A stretch of 64,000 bases of DNA from Ciborinia camelliae (Eukaryota; Ascomycota; Leotiomycetes; Helotiales; Sclerotiniaceae), in the NCBI GenBank assembly GCA_025890175.1, contig JANPYM010000004.1, forward strand, positions 875,134-939,133. Reading direction: 5' to 3'. Under the pieces are notes generated by a model that did no database searches, was not told the DNA's origin, and worked only from the letters and a program-made list of their open reading frames with translations. A program made the position numbers and the translations under genes. Shown here piece by piece: positions 32,501 to 45,650 of the stretch (position 1 is the first letter of the stretch; every line of letters starts with the position of its first letter).

Positions 32501-34640
32501 GCCCGGACCTTGTGGCTATGTTATCGGTCACAATTTGCGATTCTATGGGAGGTGGTTGTAAGGTTGGAATAATTCCAAATCGATGGTCAGGGTTCGCTAA
32601 CCACTGATCTGACGATGCACGAGGTTGAGTATTGAGAAGACCGGATCTGCTTGAAGTTGATTGTATGAGTGGAGGCGAACTATTCAGGTCCACACGTGCT
32701 TCTACATCTGCTGAAATCGCAGCCGAAGTATCAATATCATTATCCGCATCGGTAGTCATTACCTGTATCCAGTATTAGCAATTGATTATCGAGCTCCCTT
32801 TCCCAGCTTTCATCGATAACAGCAGATATTCTAAGATAATAGCAAAACTCACTAAAGTGGGAGGAGACGGGGCTGTCTTCTTCATCCCAATGGTATCTGC
32901 TAAGGGTTTGGATTGGTCCTCGTCCTTCAGCGCTCTTCCTCGTCGAGAGAGTGGAGGGGGGCTTGAACCTCTCTTAAAAAGGTTCAATTTCAATGTCGAC
33001 TTAGGGTTCACAGAATTACCCTTGTCTTTGTCACTGAAAGTGATTTGATCTTGTAGTAAAGATCGAGCACGGGTATCGTGACGTAGATACTGTCGAACCA
33101 CTGGCGCAACTGATGCTTCTGCCCTTCTCTCTTCCAAAAGCTTGGTAGGTCCATCCCTCATGAAGTCCTGCATTGACCTATTCGTAGACCAGACTCTAAT
33201 TGGGAGCTCGTTTTTGGGAGTCATGGTAGTGCCTTCATAAAAGCCATTGATCTCCACCTCTATTCTTTCTTCGAGGTTTAGTTCGGAATGTATAGTTTTG
33301 CTCAATTCACAGGCTTTCTTCACCGAAGCTGCCAGCGCCTGCAAATATGACTCTTTGGTATGCACATTTTCAGAGCCGAATGCCGCACATTTTGTATGGG
33401 TGCTCATCAATGGATACACAGTTTCGTTGCGTAGATTAAGTATTGCGGATTTGATAGACGTGATGGGTGCATGAAAAGGTTTACCTTGATCCGGGCTTGT
33501 AAGATCCGAATCCAATGTCTCAAAAAACGTCCATACTTTGAGATCTGTTGCTAGGGCCTTGAAATCTTTTCCAATTTGTTGCAAAGAATGATGGTCCGGT
33601 TCTAGCTGCTTTGTTATGGATATCGGAAGTTCTCGTGATAAACCCATAATGCCACGAATACTCGTTGAGAAACCCGGTTGCGATAAATAACTTGAACCCC
33701 TATGTGGTGTTGCTATGCTTGTGATTAGTGAAGTAATGGAGGTGCCGCTGGTTATTTTGAAAACATACCGAAGAATGTAACACCATAACAATCATGAAGA
33801 ATCGGGTCTCTGCATCTTCGAGCTTCATTGAGAGCAATCTTGACCACAAGTCCTCCAGTGCTGTGACAGATGAAGAAGAGAGGGCGAGATTCCCCCTAAG
33901 GTTAGATTAGTCAAAAAGCAATGGTGACATCCGTATTTTAATGGTTCTGAGGTATATGTAGTTGAAGAACATGCTCTACTTACCTCGATTGACCTCAACT
34001 TCCCAATGTTATCTAAGAGTCTGTTGGCCAATTGTTTCAATGTATCACCATCTTTTGGAAACCCATGGTCATACAAAAGAACTCGAGCCATATGCAGATC
34101 CTTACGAATGCCGCCAGTGATCCATGGAGGGTCCATCCTATTCAAAGACTTCATTGTTGATTGTTTAGAGGGAGATTGCGAGTAAGCTGGTGTCACAAGA
34201 GCCATGCTCATAAATGCCGATTTGACTTCGCTGCCTCTGGGAGAAGAGGCATTTTCTTGTGCAAACTTGGCCTCCGGCATCCACGTTTTCTCAGGGTCAC
34301 CCCCAATGGCTGGTACTCCGATTATACTGTAGTTCCATTAACTATGCACATATGTAAGGAGTAGGAATTGTTCTTACTCGATTTCTGTTGTCCTTGGCTT
34401 TGGTTCAATACTGGGGTTTCGTTTGAAAGCCAACTTATCTATCTCCAACTTCGGACCGCCATTGACCTTGGGAGGCCAATTCGGTAATGCTTCTGCACTA
34501 CTAAGTGGTGCTAAATTTTGAGATTGAGCGTGATCATCGCCATTTGAAGTCTTTGTGGGGGGCAAACTCTCTTTTGATTTTAATTTAACCAATGATATTT
34601 CCGAATTCCTAGGAAAACCACTTCCACCATTAGTCTCCAT
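29598..34640 (-). CDS. Serine-hydrolase domain fused to a CorA-type Mg2+ channel domain
   Basis: Sixteen exons give 1,365 codons: 34640-34378, 34326-33984, 33895-33769, 33712-32853, 32762-32283, 32236-32077, 32027-31476, 31421-31396, 31326-31161, 31041-30947, 30897-30526, 30478-30440, 30387-30313, 30260-30243, 30189-30146, 30075-29598. The first third is an alpha/beta hydrolase of the DUF676/SesB-like kind: IIGVPAIGGDPEKTW, LLYDHGFPKDG, nucleophile motif FFICHSTGGLVVK and FFATPHRGS. A disordered linker follows. The C-terminal third is the fungal CorA-like domain: LYLPYLHFDTY, VDQLWLWIID, a long helical part with SFKSFRARGF, then FTVIFLPLSFFTGLFGMN with the GMN signature after the first pore helix, and a second membrane helix at ALISLALIVAW. 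The hydrolase and CorA parts are joined in frame across the 32852-32763 intron. The exon 9/10 junction is the least certain. An in-frame ATG at 34718 would add 26 residues. Function is inferred: membrane cation channel with a cytosolic hydrolase. Confidence 0.8.
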
Positions 34641-35714
34641 CCTCGTCCTATCTACAGACGTAGAACGGTTATATATATAATCGCAAAGTATTCTCAATCG
34701 ATTGATAAGCTTGATCACATTTGAATGTTAAGTGTATAGCGACAATAAGAAAGGAAGAGATTTTGCAGAGAACTGGCTCATGAGCTGAGCAGCCTACAAA
34801 TTCAAAGCTGGTTTGACCTCGTGGCTCAGAGCCGCAAAAACAGGTGCTTGATGAAGCGGGAACAAAAACATACTGTAAGCATGTAAGGGCTGACGTGAGT
34901 AGCAAACCAATGAAAATGGCGAAATGATCTCGAGGGGGGCAAGATTAGGTATCCATTTTGAGAATCTGGGGGCCATGGGTGATTGTGGCTGGCTGCATGT
35001 TTTTTTCTTATGCGCAATAAGCATTTTTATATGGTTATGGTGGCTCATTGATCTTACTCATCTTCATATGTTCAATGGTGTAAAGGTAGGTATCATCCTA
35101 TCGAGAACGTGAATGGAAATGGGAATGGGAACGTTCAAACTATTGTACGAACTGAGAATTTGTGTAAGGTGTTCTTGAGACGAAACTTTTATCATCACCA
35201 GAAGTCCCCAGGTTTGCACAAACCTCGGTGTAATATGCAGGTGCGATGTGCATCTACCAACCTCGTACCTGCCTGTACAATTGAGAATTCGAAGTTCGGA
35301 TTAACTTCAAATACATGAAACACATGGCTTTGATTCCCATTTATTCATTCCCGCATTTTAGATTAGGTTGGCAAACTTTTTTGGTTGCATGTCTGCTGGG
35401 ATTTTCAAGAGTTGTTCTGTTTTGGTATGTTGTCCCGACTCCCGCAGAGGGTGGCTTCTAAGGTACCTAGCAATAGACAAGTGTTTTCAGAGTCACAATC
35501 ACATCAGTTTGTCACAGTTGGGACGACAATTCTTCCAAGTTCATACCTTTTATCATTAAATTCTATGTATCTCATTCAAGCCGTGTAACCATATGAGTAA
35601 ATTATATATAAACAACTTTGCAAATCCTTTACATAAAGTTATGCAGGTATCTAGGGGAATTCCCCATCCCAACCAAAACGCCATAGAAAGATCGAGACAT
35701 CAATAGATGTCTTT
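34641..35714. other. Intergenic region upstream of the hydrolase-CorA gene
   Basis: It spans the hydrolase-CorA promoter and the 3' end of the MFS gene. Several open frames occur on both strands at 34700-35590 but none resembles a family. Confidence 0.55.
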
Positions 35715-37752
35715 CTACTTCTCTCGCGTAATCTCATCACTCGTAGATTCCGATGTTGGCTCCACGCGAGTCGGCGCGCGAGATCGTCTCGGGGTGTTGT
35801 CGGAACGGAAGTATTCGTGAATTTCTTGGCTCCAATCATCATCGAAAGTTGCAATGTCTTCTTCGTTCTTGCCTTTCTCGGTTTGCTTGAGTTCCCATTC
35901 TTGGCGCATTTCAAGAATCTTATCACCAGCATCCAACTTGGGATCATAGTTCTTGCCAGCCTTCATCCATCTTTCCCAGAGGGACAAATGTGCAGGATGA
36001 ATAGCGATACCGTGATACTCAGACTCCCTACCCGATCTGATATATTTCCATCTTCTCTCCTGTTCCTTGAGGTCGAGGCCAGTGGTATCTGGAAGGAAGA
36101 TCGCGGTGAGGAGCATGCCGGCGAGACCGAACCATGGGACGATATAGAACTTTTGCTGGGTTGTGATAAAGTTGTAAAGAATTGATGCGAACAAAGCACC
36201 TAATTTACCAATAGCTGCCGAAAACCCGTGTGCAGAGGCGCGGATTGGCGTTGGGAAAACCTCCGCAGCGACGAGGAAAGTTACACTGTTTGGACCAAAT
36301 TGGTTGAAGAAGGACGACAAGAAGTACATAGCCTGGAAAGATTTGATACCAGCGATGCTTGTATAATGAGCGTAGTGGAAAGCCGGAATAACAAAGAGAA
36401 TGAAATCCAAGGCAAATCCCACTTGTTGCATCCACTTTCGTCCATAGAGCTTGTTGTCGATGAGCAAAGACGCGCAATAATAACCGGCAAGGGACACTCC
36501 AACGTTACATAAGTTCCATAACCATCCTTCCATGATCGATGTTGAGCCTGGGGAGATGACCTTGATGAATTGGGACTGGAACAGTTTGTTGCCGTAAAAG
36601 AAAACATCGTTACAGAACCAGGCTCCTGCTGTAGCAATCAAACGTCCCGAAAAATGTTTGACGGTTAAGCTGAGAGACTCTTTATCATATCCAGTGACGT
36701 TTGTCGTCTTCTTGACGATATCTAGTGATTTGGAGATGAGAGGCATCTTGTACATACGGTAGTAAACAAGCCACAAAGTGCCGACAGCGGGGATTGCGAA
36801 AGAGACTCGGAATACCCATTGTGCGGAGACTTCGGAATAAGGTGGATTCCCACTTCCATGGTGAAAGATGAGGAGTAAGAGAATGAGGATGGCTTGGTTA
36901 AAGAATTGACCCCAACCTTGCATCAAGAAAGCCATAGTGACCTTGCGTCCACGATGAAGGCGGTCCATTCTGGTTGTTTGGCGATTTGGTGCGGTGGCGC
37001 TTTCCATAGCAGCAGTGGCTGTCATTGGATATTCACCTCCTACACCGATACCATAGAAGAACAATGACCAGGCATAGCAGATGACCCAGCCATTGAGAGT
37101 GGTACCCCAAGAAGCGATGAGCATGATGAGACCAAGAAACATAATAACCGCATCTTGAATCAAACCCCAACGACGACCAATCTTATCACCCAAGTAGCCA
37201 ACGAGGATTTGACCAACAATGATACCAATGATCTCTAAATATGTGACGGCATAGGTCCATTGCTCACTACAAACTTTGAAAGTCTTCCAGCAGTGTGGCC
37301 AAACAGCTGAAAAGAGGGGTGCTAAGTTTCCGATGGAGAAGAGAACATATCTGGAAACATGATTAGCGGGGAAAACAAAAACCATGAAAATTGACATACC
37401 CTTCAAGACCCAAACCCGCACCAGGAAGAACAGCATTGCTGAAGTACCAGCTGACAGGACTGAGGGGGTCTACTTTCATCATTGCCCAAATAGACTTTAG
37501 CTCTTGCTTTGCGTCGGCTCCCTCGGTCCTGACGATGAAGGATATTTTCTCTTTTAATTTGAGGTCTGCCCAGTAAGTATGATCTTCTGTGAAAATGTCA
37601 TCTGGGTAGAGGATTTCATTGAAAACATCTTCATCCGCTCCCACATTATAGATTGACACATGGTCATCGCCAGTTTCCGGACCATGAGGAAGACCAATTA
37701 TGCCCATGTTGGTAGGGTTATGGTGTTCATGTGTATGAATTGGCTTTTCCAT
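35715..37752 (-). CDS. MFS transporter, phosphate/phosphodiester:H+ symporter-like
   Basis: Two exons (37752-37400, 37350-35715) give 662 residues. The frame is open further up, but the first true ATG begins MEKPIHTHEHHN. After a long cytosolic N-terminus, about 12 membrane helices follow. MFS signatures are GYLGDKIGRRWGLI after helix 2 and the GIGVGGEYPMTATAAMES segment. The AWFCNDVFFYGNKLFQ block, PTPIRASAHGFSAAIGKLG and FLPDTTGLDLKEQERR also fit the phosphate-symporter/GIT1-like branch of the sugar transporter superfamily. The substrate could be phosphate, glycerophosphodiesters or another organic anion. The C-terminus is acidic and cytosolic. Confidence 0.85.
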
Positions 37753-40700
37753 TGTGGAAAATGAAGAATTTGACGGCAAAAACCCTTATTGCTGAGGCAA
37801 TGAAGGGGTAATGGAGAAGTTGATCTTTGAAGAGAAAGGGAAGTGAAAGGACAACTGGCGGGAAATGAAATAAATAAGGGAAAAGAATTGATCATGATGT
37901 AGTAGCCAGAAAAATGGATTTGGTAACTTAACTTGTAAGAGACTAAAAGAGGATCCATGGATCCATGGATTGGTACAGTACTCCGAAGTGGGGCATGCAC
38001 GAAGGGGGGGGAAGGGAGGGGCACTTTCTCTTTTTTTGGAGCGGGGCGAAAGAAGATTTTCCAACTTGATTACCTATTATATATATGTACTGTAGGTATT
38101 ATTGCCTCCCTAGTTCCAATACAGTTTGAGTAGGTCATGAATTAAGTTTCAATAATATTATCACAGGTACAGGAATGACTTTATTGAGGGATGGGAAATC
38201 ATGGAATGAGATGGGAATCATGGGATGGGATGGGATGCAGTATGGATGGATTGTGGATGGATTTCGAGGAAAAAGGCCATATTACTTGTATTGGTTTGGT
38301 AATAAGTATACGATACTACCTTAGGTAGATTACCTGGTAGGTACTAGGTAGGTACAGACAAGAGACTCGAGGAGCTATACCTATATAGTAAGTTATCTTA
38401 CATTTTCCATCCATTTTCATTGTATCAAGTCAGCTGTGATTCGTGAATACTGTAACTTGTTGTGATATCTAACCGTTGGTTTAACTACCACCTAACCATA
38501 GTATCATTCCCGTTCCCGTTCCCATACCCATACCCATACGTACCCGACCTAACCGTACGTACACCTCCAGCTACCTACTCAAGTAACCTGGAAGAAGAGA
38601 AAATTGCCTACCATGCCCAGGTGGTTTCAATTTGCAACGTCGCCGGTGGCCTGTATGATTAGTTATTAGGTTGGTTACATAGTAGTTGAATGGCTGGGGC
38701 CTGGGGCGGTCATGAATCATATTACCATTTACTGTAACACATCAATTGACAATAACCTTAAGATTGCTGAGCGCCAAAATTCAATTCGATGAATTATGGT
38801 ACTTTAGGTAGTGAGCACGGATGGGTCGAGAGCAAGATAATAGCATTATGTATGGTTCATAGTAGCTTTTTAAGTTTTCTCTTATTTTATTTTATACTCT
38901 AATTCATATATGTACATTATCTACAGCATCTACAGACTCCAGCTAGGTAATTGCTTTTCGGTTATAGATGCAAATCATGCATTAGCTAACTGTTGATCTA
39001 GACTGTGCAGTGTGCAGTACGTTGTAACTTCACATCTGATAACTTGAAGATCGCGAATAGACAAAGTGAGATGAGACACTGTAGACTGTAGAGTCTGTAG
39101 AATGTGATCTCTTAAGGTTGTAACTTGTATGTTCTATAAGGACTGAAACATGCTTGAGGGTCCACTTCCAATCAATATCGAACTATCTTTTTACGGAATT
39201 TCTGTCCAGAAAAGTCATGTTTCTCCACCGACCTGCTGTATTCGAATTACGAGTATATATACTCTTGTGACTATCCCCCGCCGAAGGGAGAGTATTTGCG
39301 GGTGCCCCAGATATTTTATTGATAGTATATGGTACAATTTGTATCATTGTAGACACCGGTACATCACCTTGCGATGGTCTTTCCTTGTTGCTATAATAAT
39401 TTATTTTCCTTCAAGCCACAACCACCACAAGCTTTCCCAAGCCGGCACATTTCACATCCAAGATGTTTTTCCTGATGAAACTTTCATATTATCAGTCGGG
39501 GCATGTTGCAAGTTTGTAACAAGCTTGCATGAAAGGAACTTGTTACTTGGCAGAACTTTCCTCCCGAAATGTAATAATTAATAACATAACTTTGGACTCG
39601 GGTTCAAGTTTCTCAACATTTGGTGATTCCCGTTCCCAGTTCATTGTTGAAAGATGAGGTTAGAATGGACCAATCATATTGTGAGAAAGCAACACGTTCT
39701 TGCCTCTCAACTCCTCACAGGTTTTTTCGGTTCTAACTTCTAGCGGTTCTAACGGTGAAGTGGGGCCGATCATTGATCTGGGAATATCGGTGACTCCTGA
39801 GTCCTGAGCCCTGTGTCCTGTGAGCGGCGAGACCCCTTGTATTGATACGGTGGCCGAACTTTCCTTTTTTCCCTTCCAATTTTAACTGTTTGCATACAAC
39901 CTGAACAAAACAACGTCGGGACCGGGAACCTTAACAAAAGCCCGGAGGGAGAATCGAGATAGATCAGCTATCGATCACCTCCAGCTACTCTTATTATACC
40001 TATGTACTACTACTAGGTATCTAATAGTAACTATCCGGTTTCTACCCTAGGTACCCTACCTCCCAATTAAGCAATCCTGCCGAACCTTTGTCTCCCACGT
40101 GCGTGGGCATCGAAACGTGAGACGTCCATCACAATTTCACAAGCATTCTTTCTTCCTTTATCAAATTGTGTCTTACGGTACCAACGGTAGGTATGACGAA
40201 GGTGGATGTTCTAATACCTGACTCTCCCGATCGTGCGGTTCCTGCCTCCCTTGAAGTTCCTTCCATGATCTGCGCCATCTCTTTGGTGGCGTGCATGCAT
40301 TGCGGTTGTGGCACGTTTTGGCATTCTTGGCGATGAATGGGCAAGACACAAGAGCAAGCTATCAAGATGGGATCATGGGAAGGTGTGAGCAATGTTGCTT
40401 AATCGGGAATGTATTCCTGAGACCGTCGTGACCGAGATAAAGAAGCAAACATTTATACGGGACCGGCCATCCTATATTTGTTATTTTAATATGTCAATCT
40501 AAATAGTCCGCCCACCTTATATACTCATCCCGCGTTTATAGGCTCCTGCTAAGTATTGCATACTGCAATGGAGTGCTACATGCACTGCATAGCGATCAAG
40601 TAGACCGCACATGTGCATACTTATAAGGCGGTACTCAGTACATTAGTCTCCGTAAACTCATACTTGAGGTCCCGTTCGCGCATGCTTGGCAGTTGAGCGA

Positions 40701-43628
40701 GAGACGTCAGGAGTCAGTTGCTCTTTCATGAACCGATTTCTTGATATAGGCGTATATACATACTTACATCAAGTGACTGAATTTTCCTGTGAACCCGCAT
40801 GGCATGGTACTACTACATCAAGATGTCTCAAGTAATAAATTTCCGCCGTCTTTCACCCGACTGGACTGTGCGCTCCTTTTATCCGCAGTTGACACGTCGA
40901 GTCGTAGACGCATTTGGCCACAACTTCGTTAAATTCTTTAAAATTGGCGCTTTTCCAGGCATATATCATATGGTCAATGTTCTGAACAGGTTGGAGATTT
41001 CTTTGAGATTTCCAAATGTAAATGTCACAGTCCACCACTATTGATGTCCAGAGACGGTGGTAGGAAAGTTCATAAAATTGTTGGTAATGTGATCGATGCA
41101 GTTGATGGAAGTTGCATTGAGATCTTCATCTGAACTCCACTGGAAGATGTAAAGGCGCTCACGGCGAATATTACTCTCCCAATAATAAAAGGTGCGAAAG
41201 ATTCGAAGACGGGTCGGATTGAAAGAGTGGAACCTGTGGAAAGACAAACGTTAATGAGTATTTATATTGACATTTAGTGATGATATTTTGTCAAAATAAT
41301 TACTAATACTTACCGTATCTACCTCCTTGATAGTCCAAAATTTATGAAATTGAAGTTCAAATTGAATTTTTAAACTCAACCGTTGAACTGGGGGCAGAAA
41401 TCACATCGCGTCAACGCCACTTTCTGGCCATCGCAATGCAATGCCAGATATCCTTGATATGATAATTACCTCGTATCTACCTAGGAGACGGCGGGGTGGG
41501 TATATAAGTTTATTATTCCAAATGATTTCAATATACGAATTCGAAATCAAAAATTAAAAATCAAGAATCCTTTATTGCCAGACTGCCAGACTGCTGTCTG
41601 GACTATTGCAGCTCTTTGCTGATACCTTTTTGCTGTAATATATTTTGTCAAAAAGCATCCATATGTGGTGGTGACTTTGTCGGAGGGAACGAGGGAACCA
41701 CATCACACCCTACCTACATAATACCTAGGTAGGTAGTAATTGATCGTGGTACAAACATCGGCGTTATGCCTGTATCTTGGGTTGTTCCGAAGTACCATCA
41801 TTTGACGAAGCACATACGATCTATATATACCTACTAGGTAGGTACTTGAAGTCATATATATCGCTTTAAGGGAGACGAAAAATAATTTCGAGTCAATCTT
41901 CCCTAGTATGTCTCTCACCAAATCGGGCAAGTTTATAAATGTAGATATTCTTCGCCTTGGTGTGCCATCCATATATATATATGGTTGTCTCCAAAACGCG
42001 TAATGAAACTTGCAGCGTCACCTATCTGATGCATAACGAGTATAAATTCAAGGTGACTATAATTCATGGCTAGATCAATCGATGACGGCTCTTTAATTAT
42101 AGCTTGGTTCTTATGATCCGATTACAAACAGACGGACAATAGACCCATCTAAGATCAACCATATCATGGCAGCTCATGTCCCACGAGCATGATAAAAGTT
42201 CTCCGCAAACCTCCTCTTTGCGACCAAATGAGACGGGAAGCAGTCGGACAAGTTGTATGAGATGTCCTCCGATGTAGTCTTGGGATTATTGTAGTATGTG
42301 TTGTAGATCTTTCCAGCATGATTCGTACGCCCGCAATAGTTATTTCCATCTGCCGTAAATTATCGCTGCTTAATGATCAGGTAGACGAGACTTATATGCC
42401 TGTCATCCTTATCACGATCTCCAAGAGAGAAGGGACAGTCGAGCCTCTTGGGAAGAACCTGTTAACAGGCTGATCTCATTGACTGCAAGTTAGCCTTATA
42501 GTGTCATCTTTGCATGTTTCACGCGGAAAGTGGTTCCCCCGATGTATGTGAGAGTGAAGGGTGAGCTTCGTAAGTTGTTTTTATAGCACAGAGGATATGA
42601 ACCATCAATCCAGATTAATAGAACCCCCAATTCAGCACTACAAGATATACTTGCTAAATTAGGGGATTGTCAGGAGAACCCCAGCTTGAACTTGTATATA
42701 ATTTTGTATTGATATCATTGGAACTTTATTTTCCTGGATTGATTTGATCATTTGGCTAGTAGACTGCTGGGCTACAGGAAATGTGGAATATTCATCCCCG
42801 AAACGTAGCATTTAACAAGAATTGATTTGAAGGGCGACGAAGAACACGATTGCTCAATTGGTTATCTAAGTCGCGGTGTTATGTCTCTAAGCAGTTGATC
42901 GTATTACATTCACAAATTGTCCGGCAACATTGTCAATTTCAGCATCAGTACTAGATCATGAAAAGCATATTTGTTTTATAAGTTCATATTCTAGCCTAAT
43001 TAATTAAGTTGATGCCTACTCACTTTCTCCTTCCCACAATACCACGGAAACTATAGTACATTCAGTCTGGTTGACTCTCAGCAAACTTGCCATCGAACTC
43101 GTGTCCGGACTCGTCAGCATATGAAACTCGCACAAGAGTGACAAGTAACGTCTTTTCGTGGAGGTTTCTTGACAAAAAAAAGGCATAATAGAAAAATATG
43201 TTTGCATTTCTCATGTAAAATGTAACTATTACAAGGAAAAGCTAGTGCGAATTTAGAAAAATTGCGAAGCCAACGAAGCCACGACTTCCAAAGAATTGTA
43301 GAAGTGTACAGGATAGAATGAACCTCCTCAGATCTCCCTCGGTCCCTCCCCAATCAGCTAAATTGAAATACAAAGCGAGAATTGCAAGGGATAGACTACC
43401 AAGCATAAAAGTATGGGGAATCAGACTTTTAATGAGTACCCGCATTGTCGGTAGAAGTAGATGAAATTGAGAACATCAAACTCATCAAACAACATCTTGT
43501 CCTTGATCTTTTCAATCTGCTCCGCCAAAGTGACCACCAAATACATATCGAGAAGGTGCTCAAAATGTGCAAGATATGCGACAGCCTGCAACCGGTTGGA
43601 TCCAGAAAAATGTCTTTCACAACAGATA
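37753..43628. other. Gene-poor region of 5.9 kb
   Basis: No complete gene is visible on either strand. It contains many TACC/GGTA runs (38330, 40040, 41480, 41710, 41830), repeated TTCCCG and ATACCC units near 38510-38540, and a perfect 14-bp palindrome GGATCCATGGATCC at 37951-37964. A 143-codon frame with a true ATG at 39150-39581 resembles no family I know. Exon-like fragments at 41038-41380 and 42174-42349 on the minus strand are described among the findings. Confidence 0.6.
42174..42349 (-). other. Exon-like fragment, possible end of a small protein
   Basis: After a good acceptor (TTTACGGCAG) one frame stays open for 58 codons and ends in a stop. It starts with GNNYCGRTNHAGKIYN and has two cysteines. 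Its residue mix looks protein-like, but the exons before it cannot be assembled into a gene with a start codon, so it may be a relic or chance. Confidence 0.25.
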
Positions 43629-45625
43629 TTAAACCTCTCCATATTCAGGTGCATCGGCGTAATCGTTTTCCTCGGGTTTGGGATCGGTTTCTTCTTCTGC
43701 TGGCGGTGCACTAACAGAGGACGACTCTGGCATCAAACCCTTCTCCTTGAGGTACTTGATAGACTTCAAGATGGTCAAATCATCCTTGGCGGTGTCGTTG
43801 AGAATGAGACGTTGAGCAATAGTCATCTTACCACCGTTCAACTCCTTCTCTCTCAAAGCTTGGTTACGGACCTCCAGGTCGTGAACGAAGCGACACTTGC
43901 CCTTCTTGCCGCAGGTGCCACCAGTCGAATAGTACTTGCAGTGACGTTGAAGCTGAGCCTTTGTTGGTGGTGCTCGTGCATGCACGATATGACCATGGTT
44001 GCGCGATGACATAGCTTCCGGCTTTGAATTCCCCGAGTCGGAATTGGATGAATCAGAATCATCATCACTCACTTGACCACGGTCTTCATCACCCTCGTCG
44101 CCATTTTCACGCTTGCGTTTTCCACCGGACATCTCCTGTTTGATCTTCCGCTCAGCCTTCTCGAGCTCTAGTCTGAGTTTCTCGGCCTTGCGTTGCTGTT
44201 TCTCGAGTTTAGTCTCTCCATCTTCCTTTTTGATAGGCTTCGCTTCAGACTCTTTCTTGAACCTGTTATTCTTATTCTGGTTTTGCTCACGTTTCAAGCG
44301 AAGCTCTTCAGCAGCAGCTTCTCTACGAGCTTTCGTAGGGAAGCGATTTTTGCGCTCAACGAGCCATGCCTTGAGATCTGCAGGTAACCTAAAATTCATT
44401 AGCAATAAGAACAAGAAGAACTAATCTTCTAGGCCTGCAAAAGAACATACTGTGGAGTATCGGGACCAAGCAAAGTAACCAAACGAGCTTCTTCATCAAC
44501 ATCATCAATTTCATCATCGCTATCCTCATGGTCTACACCGTTTGGTGTCAAACCAAGGGTATTTGTTCTGCGCTTCTTCTTGTTCTTCTTCGCATTGTCT
44601 CCTGCACCTGCAGGCTTTGAATGCATCGGAGGAGATTGTGAATTGCCATTGAAAGAACGATTGTTGTCGCGACCGCGAAATTGGAAATTATCGCGACCTC
44701 TACCTCTAAAGTTCCCATTTCCTCTGCCCCGATTAGAGCTCGAGTTGAATGAATGAGAGTCATGTGGTGGACGCTGTCCTCCATGACCTCCATTAGAGAA
44801 GTTTTGTGGGGGGTACGCTTGATAGGTTGGCTGAGAAAACGGAGCAGGGGAATTCTGATGATTGGGATATTGGGGAGTAGGGAAACCATTGCCCGCTTGA
44901 GCCATATGATCTCCACGTTCGTTGTCAAATCCCATGCGGATCGGGGGGCCCATGAGAGGTGCTTCATGGCCTCCACGACTATTATTGAAACCACCACGAC
45001 CACGGCCTCTATTGTTATTATTGAACTGAGGTTGTCCCTGAGGTGGACCTTGCCATTGTTGGGGTGGGCCACTATGATGTGGTTGCTGAGAAGGTGGTCC
45101 GTAAGGTTGTTGAAATGGTGCAGGTTGCTGTGGACCATACTGTGGTGGTTGATTAAAGCCCTGTGGAGCATAGTTTGGATGGTAGTTCTGAGCAGGAAGA
45201 GGAACCGAAGGTGGTGGCTGGTGCGATTGTTGAGGCGGACCATGATTGTGCTGAGGTGGACCATGCTGACCTTGTTGCTGCCATTGCTGGGGGTAATTAT
45301 TAGGGGGGCCGTTATGACCAGGACCTTGAGAGCCGCTTGGAGGTCCTATGTAAGGTGCTGGATTGTGCGGGTTGTATTGATCACTTGGAAGACCCTGTAC
45401 TTGCGGAGGACCTTGTGGTGGACCATTGTAGCCATTTTGATGTGGATGGGGAGGACCATTGTGACCGCCTCTCGCACCACCTCTTGGAGGACCAGTATTG
45501 CGCGCCTGCTGATAGGGAGGTTGTTGATATCCATACTGAGGGTTTTGTTGAGGATATCCAACCGAGGGCGGCCCGGAAGGAGCAGGCGGAGGAGGAGGAA
45601 AATTATATTGCTGTGCACCAGCCAT
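43629..45625 (-). CDS. NUFIP1-domain, CCCH zinc finger protein
   Basis: Two exons (45625-44451, 44388-43629) give 644 residues from the first ATG, MAGAQQYNFPPPPP. NUFIP proteins help assemble box C/D snoRNPs with the R2TP machinery (yeast Rsa1). The first exon encodes a Pro/Gln/Gly-rich region with FRGRG-type repeats. The NUFIP1 core begins at the intron (LPADLKAWLVERKNRFPTKA), followed by a charged helix and a CCCH finger (CKYYSTGGTCGKKGKCRFVH). The frame remains open upstream to about 45957, where there is an acceptor, and three in-frame repeats occur there, so the true start may be in an earlier exon. Confidence 0.82.
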
Positions 45626-45650
45626 TGTGATATGAGCGCCTTGGGGTCGC

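Noticed and set aside
39150..39581. 143-codon frame with ATG as a possible secreted Cys-rich protein
   Set aside because: No signal peptide at its start and no recognisable family; residue mix looks like translated non-coding DNA.
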